A DNA stretch of 6,635 nt, taken from positions 1-6,635 of the forward strand of contig CAMCYT010000139.1 of assembly GCA_945885485.1 (NCBI GenBank). The letters run 5' to 3'. This DNA comes from Prosthecobacter debontii. Its GTDB lineage: Bacteria > Verrucomicrobiota > Verrucomicrobiia > Verrucomicrobiales > Akkermansiaceae. Positions 1-5,756 of this stretch are shown here, piece after piece. A program made the translations under genes and the position numbers. Every line of letters starts with the position of its first letter. Within the stretch, counting starts at the first letter, position 1. The notes under the pieces are model-generated. The model was not told where the DNA came from and made no database searches. It saw only the letters and a program-made list of their open reading frames with translations.

Positions 1-554
1 AGTTCGATGCCCTCAAACGCGAAAATAAAGAACTACGCCATGCGTTAGATTTCAAAAAGGCTACCAACTTTGATGTCGTCGCGGCGCAAATCATTCGCCG
101 TTACCCTACCACATGGTGGCAAACCATGGAGATCGATGCGGGTGAAGACCGTGGCATCGGCATCCAACTTTCCGTACTTTCCAATGAAGGTCTCGTCGGG
201 ATCATCGATCGTCCTTTTGAGCATCGCTCCTCTGTGCTCCTCATCACCGATGAAAAATGCCAAGTCTCCGTCCGCGTCGAAGGCACACCGGAAGTCGGCA
301 TCCTCAGTGGCCAGCGTGGTGGATTTGGAAATAGCCCAACTCTCCGCCTTCGTTTCCTCTCTAAAGACGCATCTCTCAAGGCCGGCCAACGCGTTTTCAC
401 CACGGGTCGTGGTGGCATTTTTCAACCCAACATCCTAGTTGGTAGCATACTCACGGTTGAAAAAGGCCCGATCGATTCGGAAGCCCTCGTCGCACCTGCT
501 GTAAACCTCAGCGACCTGGGAACTGTATTCGTCGTCCTTTCTGAAACCCCATAA
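1..554 (+). CDS. mreC: Rod shape-determining protein MreC, 3' part (start outside window)
   Basis: MreC is a bitopic inner-membrane protein whose periplasmic domain forms filaments and links MreB and MreD to PBP2 in lateral wall synthesis. The frame is open from the window edge (first full codon at 3) to TAA 552-554, giving 183 residues; the N-terminal membrane anchor is missing. The fragment begins with the end of the coiled coil (KRENKELRHALDF), a typical MreC lead-in. The beta-barrel domains follow with family signatures: an aromatic-rich segment (RRYPTTWWQTMEIDAG), GLVGIIDRP, SSVLLITDEKCQVSVRV, and the late loop FTTGRGGIFQPNILVG. It ends at VFVVLSETP with no long tail. mreD starts 11 nt downstream, so the two are almost certainly cotranscribed. 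The methionine at 126 is internal, because conserved MreC sequence continues upstream of it. Confidence 0.93.
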   Translation, partial: FDALKRENKELRHALDFKKATNFDVVAAQIIRRYPTTWWQTMEIDAGEDRGIGIQLSVLSNEGLVGIIDRPFEHRSSVLLITDEKCQVSVRVEGTPEVGILSGQRGGFGNSPTLRLRFLSKDASLKAGQRVFTTGRGGIFQPNILVGSILTVEKGPIDSEALVAPAVNLSDLGTVFVVLSETP

Positions 555-565
555 ATATCAATCTC

Positions 566-1144
566 TTGCTCCGCTATAATCTCAGCACTGTAATCTTCCT
601 GCTCATCGCCTTCCTGGTGCAGCAGTTCGTGCCTGCGTTCTCGGGCCTTAGCCATGCTCGCTTTCTGATCGTGCACCTCGTATTTCTCTGCTGCGCAGTC
701 ACCGTAACCACTCCAACTATGCTTTTATTGGCTTTTATCGGCGGATTGTTATGGGACGCGCAATGCTACCTCGCTCCGATCGTAGCAGACACAGAAGTCT
801 ACAGTCATCCCGTAGAGTCTTTGCGCTTCGGCTACTCCATCATCCTTTTCGGTGTTGCTGGATTTCTCATGCAGGGTCTGAATCCTGTCTTTCGTCAGGG
901 CAAGTGGCAGTTTTCTGCCATTCTTTCCGGAATCGCTATCTTTCTTTATCTAGCAGCCGAATTCATTGTGATCTCATTCATTAGAGGAGATTTCACGATT
1001 ACTCGCTCCATCCTCAGATTGATGTTTTACACCTCAATTCTAACTATGACTCTCTCCCCAATCATTTTCTGGATACTCTATCAAATTTCCAACCTTTTTG
1101 ATCACTCACTCTACCCAGAGGCTAAAAAATCAAAAAGCTGGTAA
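566..1144 (+). CDS. mreD: Rod shape-determining protein MreD
   Basis: MreD is the polytopic inner-membrane partner of MreC in the elongasome. The 192-residue protein is strongly hydrophobic, with five or six likely membrane segments at about residues 8-25, 33-48, 50-63, 88-105, 116-139 and 152-172. It carries the small GGLLWDA motif at the end of the third segment (about 59-65), which fits MreD. The length is slightly above the 160-175 residues common in the family. The start is TTG 566, the earliest start in the frame; a later start would cut into the first membrane segment. No Shine-Dalgarno sequence is visible, so translation may be coupled to mreC, whose stop is 11 nt upstream. mrdA follows after 7 nt. 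MreD sequences diverge strongly, so the call rests on hydropathy, the motif and position between mreC and mrdA. Confidence 0.88.
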   Translation: MLRYNLSTVIFLLIAFLVQQFVPAFSGLSHARFLIVHLVFLCCAVTVTTPTMLLLAFIGGLLWDAQCYLAPIVADTEVYSHPVESLRFGYSIILFGVAGFLMQGLNPVFRQGKWQFSAILSGIAIFLYLAAEFIVISFIRGDFTITRSILRLMFYTSILTMTLSPIIFWILYQISNLFDHSLYPEAKKSKSW

Positions 1145-1151
1145 CACAAGC

Positions 1152-3347
1152 ATGGAACCGAAATACAAACTTAGACTCTACCTCTTAACCATCCTCATAT
1201 TGGTTGGGTTCGGGATATTGTTGTCTAAACTCTATGAATTTCAAATCGAGCGCCAAAGCGAATTCCAAGCCCTCGTCCCCGGTAACCGCACTGTCACGAT
1301 TCGTGAACCCGGCATACGCGGTGAAATCACCGACCGCAACGGTATCCCACTTGCCCGCAACCTTCGCAACTACGTCGCGACCTTCAATCTAGATGAAATC
1401 GTTAGCGCCTATACTCATCAATACGATGATAGCCCTAAGATCGAGCGACTTGTCAAACGTCATGGATTCGATCGTGCCACCGAAGAAAAGGACATCGTAA
1501 AGATCGTCAATACATCAACCATCACTCCGCTGCAACAGCTCGGCCTGGCAAAAAACTATAATGCATCCGCATTGCGCACACACTACCTAACTCACCGAGG
1601 TCTTGTTCCTTTCACTTACCGCGCAGATCTCACCTACGAGGAATTCTCGCGAATGGCAGAAAGAAACCTTGAATTCCCGGGCGTCACACTCGGCATCCGC
1701 CCACAGCGACAATACCCTTACGGCACCCTAGCCTCACATGTTCTCGGCTATATGAAACAATGGGAAAAAGGTGATATCTCATCTGCCGACAAACGTGCAT
1801 TTGATCACTATATTGGTGATGAGAGAGGCATCGCCGGAGTTGAATCAACCATGGACTCATACCTGCGTGGACCCGAGGGAATCAAAACCGTTCTCAAAGA
1901 CGAAAAAGGCCGCACGATTGGAATGCTCGATTACACCAAACCTGGCATTGGCGCAAAAGTCGAACTCACCATTGATGCTCGCATCCAATATTTGTTAGAA
2001 AATACTCTCCGTCGTGCAGGACGCGCAGCTGGAGTTGTGCTCGATGTCCGAACGGGTGAGGTCATCGCCATGGCATCTGTCCCTGACTATGATCCGAACG
2101 CTTTCATTCCATCGATTTCCAGCGATAAATTCAAAAGCTACACATCAAAGCCTCAACTCTCGCCCTTCACCAACCGTGCGATTACTTCCTTCACTCCCGG
2201 ATCCACCATGAAAGTACCCACCGCAATCGCAGGGGCACTCAGCGGTATGTCTAACCGATCTTTCTCATGTGAGGGTTTTGTCCCCTACGGAAAACATAAC
2301 ATCGGCTGCTGGCTTTGGAATAAAAGCCGTGGGAGTCACGGTTCACTCACCCTGCCAAAAGCTATACAACAATCTTGTAATCCCTACTTTTGCAAACTCT
2401 CTAATGCCATCGGCTGGAAAGCCATGGTCGACGGATTTTCTTTAGTAGGTCTCGGTAAAAAAACCGGTATCGAGCTTCCTAACGAAGATCCTGGTATCCT
2501 TCCGGGATCTCGCTCATGGCGAGCCTCCACCCCGGGTGCTGTCATGACTCCGGCACTAACTGCCATGTTATCCATTGGCCAAGGCGACACAATGGCCAGT
2601 CCTTTGCAACTTGCCGCAATGCTAGCACCTATTGCAAACGGCGGAAAATATTACCAACCTCGTATCGTCAAAAAAGCAGTCGCAGGAAATGGCACTACCT
2701 TAGTTTCTGATTTTCCAAAACTAGAAGTCGATCTTCTCACCTCAGGGATCAAAGAAAGTGATCTTGCTCTCATCCGCCTTGGGATGTGGAAAGCTGTCAA
2801 CGAAGCAGGTGGAACTGCTGGTAAAGTCAAAATGAAAGATTATGAAATTGCAGCAAAAACTGGAACCGCACAAACCGTTGACAATGGCCAGAAATCTAAC
2901 AATTCATGGGTCATGTCTTTTGCTCCTTACGATCAACCACGCTATGCAGTAGTCATCATGGCGCAATCCGCTGGCTCGGGTGGTGGTGTCTGTGGCCCCC
3001 TGGTCAACATGGTTTATACGGGATTATTTGCACAAGAAGCAGGCAAGCGCCTGCCCCTTAAACCTCAAAGTGAATACCCGGGCCACCTTGTTAGGATCGA
3101 AGCTATTGAACCCATCAAAGACGTCCTAGCTGCGATCCAAGCCACCGAAGCTCCTGTTTCAAATCCAAACACAACCGCTGCTGCTAGCAATGATGATGAC
3201 GGCGAAACCGGCAACGAAATCGGCGATATTTTACCTACAACAAATCCATCAACCTCAACCACTATCATTTCTCCAAAACCAACCATAACCCAAGAAACCG
3301 ACCGTGAGGGACAAGTGATCCCGCGCGCCACTCCTATTGTTGAGTGA
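1152..3347 (+). CDS. mrdA: Penicillin-binding protein 2 (elongasome DD-transpeptidase)
   Basis: PBP2 is the class B transpeptidase that cross-links new peptidoglycan in the side wall together with the SEDS glycosyltransferase RodA. The protein is 731 residues from ATG 1152. It has a short cytoplasmic start, one membrane anchor (about residues 9-26, LYLLTILILVGFGILL), and the pedestal domain with GIRGEITDRNGIPLARN and later RPQRQYPYGTLASHVLGY. The transpeptidase domain follows, with all three catalytic motifs: SxxK as S351-T-M-K354 (codons 2202-2213), SxN as S408-C-N410 (2373-2381), and KTG at K569 (2856-2864, KTGTA). The reading frame reaches back to TTG 1098, but those 18 extra codons overlap mreD and encode nothing family-like, so ATG 1152, 7 nt after the mreD stop, is preferred. 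E. coli PBP2 has 633 residues; part of the excess here is a low-complexity C-terminal tail, about residues 668-731, rich in Thr, Ser, Asn, Pro and Asp. Confidence 0.97.
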   Translation: MEPKYKLRLYLLTILILVGFGILLSKLYEFQIERQSEFQALVPGNRTVTIREPGIRGEITDRNGIPLARNLRNYVATFNLDEIVSAYTHQYDDSPKIERLVKRHGFDRATEEKDIVKIVNTSTITPLQQLGLAKNYNASALRTHYLTHRGLVPFTYRADLTYEEFSRMAERNLEFPGVTLGIRPQRQYPYGTLASHVLGYMKQWEKGDISSADKRAFDHYIGDERGIAGVESTMDSYLRGPEGIKTVLKDEKGRTIGMLDYTKPGIGAKVELTIDARIQYLLENTLRRAGRAAGVVLDVRTGEVIAMASVPDYDPNAFIPSISSDKFKSYTSKPQLSPFTNRAITSFTPGSTMKVPTAIAGALSGMSNRSFSCEGFVPYGKHNIGCWLWNKSRGSHGSLTLPKAIQQSCNPYFCKLSNAIGWKAMVDGFSLVGLGKKTGIELPNEDPGILPGSRSWRASTPGAVMTPALTAMLSIGQGDTMASPLQLAAMLAPIANGGKYYQPRIVKKAVAGNGTTLVSDFPKLEVDLLTSGIKESDLALIRLGMWKAVNEAGGTAGKVKMKDYEIAAKTGTAQTVDNGQKSNNSWVMSFAPYDQPRYAVVIMAQSAGSGGGVCGPLVNMVYTGLFAQEAGKRLPLKPQSEYPGHLVRIEAIEPIKDVLAAIQATEAPVSNPNTTAAASNDDDGETGNEIGDILPTTNPSTSTTIISPKPTITQETDREGQVIPRATPIVE

Positions 3348-3390
3348 AATCGAATTTATACTTAATCAAAAATCTAAACCAACACAACTC

Positions 3391-4977
3391 GTGATCAAAA
3401 AAATTAAAAGACTACTCGGCATCGGAAATACCGATCCACTCGAAGGCAACACCATCATCGTCAACGTTGAAAAACTCGAACGTCGCGTCGCGCTGTTAGA
3501 AGACGGCGTGCTCGAAGAATACACCGTCGAACGCGAAGGCGATCAGAACATTGTCGGGGGCATCTTCAAAGGCCGCGTCAAAAACATCGAACAAGGCCTG
3601 AAAGCCATGTTCGTCGACATCGGCCTCGACAAAAACGCCTTCCTTCACTTCTGGGATGCCATCCCCGCTGCACTCGACGGAGGTCTTGAGGAAATCGAGC
3701 GCGAAGGCTCGAAGAAGAACCAAAAGAAAATCACTTCCAAAGACATCCCGAGCATCTACCCGGTTGGTTCAGAAATCGTCATCCAGGTTTCCAAAGGACC
3801 AATTGGCACCAAAGGCCCACGCGTCACCACCAACATCTCGCTCGCAGGTCGCTACCTCGTACTGATGCCTTTCACCGAACAATTCGGTATTTCCCGTAAA
3901 ATCGATGATCCGCAAGAGCGTCAACGCCTCCGCAAAATTGTCCAGAAACTCTCCGTTCCTGAAGGCATGGGCATCATCATGCGCACCGTCGCCCAAGGAA
4001 CCCGCGCCCGTCATTTCGTCCGCGACCTAGCGATGTTGTTAGAACAATGGGATAATATCGATCAACGCCGCGCCAACAATCCAGCTCCTTGCTGCGTATT
4101 CCAAGAACCCGGACTCATCGAAAAAACCGCCCGTGATTTCCTCACCGATGAAGTCGATCAAGTCATCTGCGATGACGAACAAACTACCGAACTCATCCGC
4201 GAGATCGCTGGAAAAATCTCCCGACGCTCCAAACGCCGGATCCGCTACATGTCTTCTGCATCCCAGCCTATATTCGAAAAGGTCAACATTCAGAAACAAG
4301 TGGACGAGGCTTTCTCACGCCAAGTTTGGCTGAAATGCGGCGGCTACATCGTCATCGATGAAACCGAAGCTCTAATCTCTGTCGACGTCAACACCGGTCG
4401 CAACCGTGGCTCCAAAGACGTCGATAAAATGATTCTCCAAACTAACATCGAAGCCGCCGAAGAAGTTGCTCGCCAACTCCGCCTCCGCAATATCGGTGGC
4501 TTGGTCGTGGTCGACTTCATCGACATGCGCCATCGGAAAGACCAAATGGCCGTTTACAAAGCGATGAAAGAGCGGGTCAATCGAGACAAAGCGAAAACCC
4601 AGATCCTTCAAATTTCCGCTATCGGCCTCATGGAAATGACCCGCCAGCGCCTCAACGAATCCCTCCGTGATTCGATGTATGAGCCCTGCCCTTACTGCCA
4701 AGGCCGCGGTCGCGTAAAAACTCCGATGACCATGTCGATCGAAATTCAACGTCGCCTCAACACAATCATCCAAACCCACCGCGACCAAGTCGGCGACCTC
4801 ATTGTCATCGTGAACTCGGATGTGTTGAACCGCTTCAAAAAGGAAGACGCGAAAGTTCTCGTCGAACTCGAGCGCTCCCACGCCGGACGCCTGATCTTCC
4901 GCTCCGATCCAACACTCAACCGCGAACGCTTCGCGATTGTAGACGCCGCAACGGACAAGACCATCGACCAAGGCTGA
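3391..4977 (+). CDS. rng: Ribonuclease G/E family endoribonuclease
   Basis: Mg-dependent single-strand endoribonuclease, stimulated in the family by 5'-monophosphate ends, acting in rRNA maturation and mRNA decay. From GTG 3391 it has 528 residues, close to RNase G (489 in E. coli) and lacking the long RNase E scaffold tail. It contains an S1 domain interrupted by a charged stretch (about residues 95-118, KKNQKK), then LAGRYLVLMP. The 5'-sensor pair is R198-T199 (IIMRT). Catalytic aspartates are D332 (SVDVNTGR, codon 4384) and D375 (GGLVVVDFIDM, codon 4513). The zinc-link cysteines are C433 and C436 (CPYC, codons 4687 and 4696). Each is exactly 29 above the E. coli RNase E number (169/170, 303, 346, 404, 407), so I see no net indel across the catalytic core. 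The frame also opens at TTG 3337, overlapping mrdA by 11 nt; those 18 extra codons are AT-rich and not family-like, so GTG is preferred, though no Shine-Dalgarno decides it. The gene lies 43 nt after mrdA and is probably in the same operon. Confidence 0.96.
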   Translation: MIKKIKRLLGIGNTDPLEGNTIIVNVEKLERRVALLEDGVLEEYTVEREGDQNIVGGIFKGRVKNIEQGLKAMFVDIGLDKNAFLHFWDAIPAALDGGLEEIEREGSKKNQKKITSKDIPSIYPVGSEIVIQVSKGPIGTKGPRVTTNISLAGRYLVLMPFTEQFGISRKIDDPQERQRLRKIVQKLSVPEGMGIIMRTVAQGTRARHFVRDLAMLLEQWDNIDQRRANNPAPCCVFQEPGLIEKTARDFLTDEVDQVICDDEQTTELIREIAGKISRRSKRRIRYMSSASQPIFEKVNIQKQVDEAFSRQVWLKCGGYIVIDETEALISVDVNTGRNRGSKDVDKMILQTNIEAAEEVARQLRLRNIGGLVVVDFIDMRHRKDQMAVYKAMKERVNRDKAKTQILQISAIGLMEMTRQRLNESLRDSMYEPCPYCQGRGRVKTPMTMSIEIQRRLNTIIQTHRDQVGDLIVIVNSDVLNRFKKEDAKVLVELERSHAGRLIFRSDPTLNRERFAIVDAATDKTIDQG

Positions 4978-4985
4978 TTTAAAAC

Positions 4986-5014
4986 TTGATGTCTTATTTC
5001 ATGTGGTAAATAGT
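4986..5014 (+). promoter_or_regulatory. Candidate promoter of the toxin-antitoxin operon
   Basis: TTGATG at 4986-4991 (4 of 6 matches to the sigma-70 -35 consensus) and AATAGT at 5009-5014 (4 of 6 to the -10) are separated by 17 nt. Both lie in the gap after rng. Transcription would begin about 7 nt after the -10, near 5021, which is the A of the antitoxin ATG, so the message could be leaderless. The -10 box falls inside the inverted repeat at 4995-5028, as expected of an autorepressed antitoxin promoter. Each box match is only moderate and sigma factor preference in this organism is unknown. This is an inference from sequence and layout. Confidence 0.35.
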
Positions 5015-5028
5015 TACCACATGAAATA
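4995..5028. repeat. Perfect 15-bp inverted repeat over the antitoxin start; candidate operator
   Basis: The left arm TATTTCATGTGGTAA (4995-5009) and the right arm TTACCACATGAAATA (5014-5028) are exact reverse complements, separated by the 4-nt spacer ATAG. The right arm contains the antitoxin start codon ATG 5021-5023. Ribbon-helix-helix antitoxins commonly bind inverted repeats over their own promoter, so this is the natural operator for the module. As RNA it could form a 15-bp stem with a tetraloop and hide the ATG in transcripts reading through from rng. It is not a typical intrinsic terminator: the stem has only 4 G/C pairs and no T-run follows on either strand. Confidence 0.9.
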
Positions 5029-5323
5029 CACATCCACTCTCAAGCGAACGAGTATGTCGCTGGATACGGATACCCTGGATTCGATCGAATCACTTGCCAC
5101 AAAATGGTCGACTTCAAAATCCGAGGTAATCAGGCGAATCGTTAAAAAAGCCAAATCGGATGAAATCATCCGGAGTGTCAAAATGACTCCCGTTGAAGCT
5201 TTGGAAGCCATACGCGCAGGAGCCGGACTTAACGAAGAAGAGGCGAAATTTCTGCGTGATGAGGTAGCCGCTGAGAGAGCTGCAAAAAAATATTGGTGGG
5301 AGGAAAATGACTCTGCACTTTGA
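5021..5323 (+). CDS. vapB: Ribbon-helix-helix (CopG/VapB-type) antitoxin
   Basis: Predicted antitoxin of the VapC-like toxin encoded next. The protein has 100 residues from ATG 5021. Residues 8-14 (KRTSMSL) fit the DNA-contacting beta strand, 16-28 the first helix, and 32-45 (SKSEVIRRIVKKAK) the second helix of a ribbon-helix-helix fold, which dimerises and binds operator DNA. The rest (about 50-100) is charged and probably helical, with a Trp-Trp-Glu-Glu end; in this family such a tail wraps and inhibits the toxin. The frame could begin at GTG 5003, but that start lies in the left arm of the inverted repeat and adds residues unlike the family, so ATG is preferred. No Shine-Dalgarno precedes it, which fits a leaderless message. 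The 3' end overlaps the toxin start by 17 nt. The symbol follows from its partner; RHH antitoxins pair with several toxin types. Confidence 0.85.
   Translation: MKYTSTLKRTSMSLDTDTLDSIESLATKWSTSKSEVIRRIVKKAKSDEIIRSVKMTPVEALEAIRAGAGLNEEEAKFLRDEVAAERAAKKYWWEENDSAL
5298..5303 (+). promoter_or_regulatory. Strong Shine-Dalgarno for the toxin start
   Basis: GGGAGG lies 3 nt before ATG 5307, inside the antitoxin's last codons. It is the clearest Shine-Dalgarno at any start in this window, and it fixes the toxin start. The spacer is shorter than the usual 5-9 nt, so initiation may depend partly on ribosomes finishing the antitoxin, whose stop codon is at 5321-5323. Confidence 0.55.
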
Positions 5324-5690
5324 TACAAACGAACTGATCAAAATCAGCTTCGCGACCTCCGATCTTGGCGAAAAGTTGCTTCCATGGCTCAAGCAAGGTA
5401 ACATTGCCGCCGTTTCAACCATTACTTGGTCAGAATTTTGCAATGGACCCATCGCACTCGCAAAAAAACAATTAATTGAACGCATCCTTGGTGATAACAT
5501 CATCGATTTCACACAGCCCATGGCTGAAATGGCGTCTTTTCTTTTCAATAAAACCGGACGCCGACGCGGCTCCCATTCCGACTGCATGATTGCAGCAACG
5601 GCCATCATTTCCGATACCCCACTCTGCACACAAAACACCAGAGATTTCGAACGCTTTGTACACTTCGGCCTACGTCTTCATTCATTCTGA
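5307..5690 (+). CDS. vapC: PIN-domain toxin, VapC family
   Basis: Predicted Mg-dependent endoribonuclease toxin; characterised VapC proteins mostly cut tRNA or rRNA, but the target cannot be read from this sequence. The 127-residue length matches a single PIN domain. The acidic active-site residues are in the expected order: D6 (HFDTNELIKI), E43 (TWSEFCNGP), D92 (RRGSHSDCMIAATAI) and D113 (TQNTRDFERF), with N110 just before the last. The segment TPLCTQNTRDF is the usual strand-loop before the fourth acid. The set looks intact, so the toxin is probably active. ATG 5307 is fixed by the GGGAGG upstream and overlaps the antitoxin gene by 17 nt, the standard antitoxin-first arrangement. Expression is probably repressed by the antitoxin or the complex at the inverted repeat 4995-5028. 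pyk begins 66 nt downstream with no visible terminator between. Confidence 0.92.
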   Translation: MTLHFDTNELIKISFATSDLGEKLLPWLKQGNIAAVSTITWSEFCNGPIALAKKQLIERILGDNIIDFTQPMAEMASFLFNKTGRRRGSHSDCMIAATAIISDTPLCTQNTRDFERFVHFGLRLHSF

Positions 5691-5756
5691 TATCCCAGCG
5701 GCACATACTCTGCTCTTCTTCCAATTACAAATTTCAAATCACCACTGACTTTTCCC

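Noticed and set aside
45..438. Overlapping open frames on both strands at the left edge
   Set aside because: The plus-strand frame beginning at base 3 encodes conserved MreC sequence; the others show no family features.
575..580. Perfect TATAAT just after the mreD start
   Set aside because: It encodes Tyr-Asn in mreD and has no -35-like hexamer 16-18 nt upstream. A similar TATAAT at 1557 in mrdA also lacks a partner.
2878..2883. TTGACA inside mrdA
   Set aside because: No -10-like hexamer at a 16-18 nt spacing; it lies within conserved transpeptidase coding sequence.
3040..3055. GC-rich 6-bp inverted repeat (GCAGGC / GCCTGC, 4-nt loop) near the end of mrdA
   Set aside because: Within coding sequence, short, and not followed by a T-run, so not a terminator.
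3337..3362. Possible promoter before rng: TTGTTG at 3337 and TATACT at 3357
   Set aside because: The -10 is good but the spacer is 14 nt, too short for a sigma-70 promoter, and the -35 lies in the last codons of mrdA. Cotranscription with mrdA is simpler.
4372..4971. 199-codon open frame on the minus strand
   Set aside because: It lies wholly opposite the conserved catalytic half of rng, shows no recognisable motif, and is best explained as an antisense shadow of biased codon use.
5114..5638. 174-codon open frame on the minus strand across the toxin-antitoxin genes
   Set aside because: Opposite two genes with clear family motifs and intact active-site residues; no family signature and no ribosome-binding site of its own that I can support.
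5691..5756. Terminator or promoter between the toxin gene and pyk
   Set aside because: I looked for a hairpin with a T-run and for paired -35/-10 boxes and found neither at acceptable quality.
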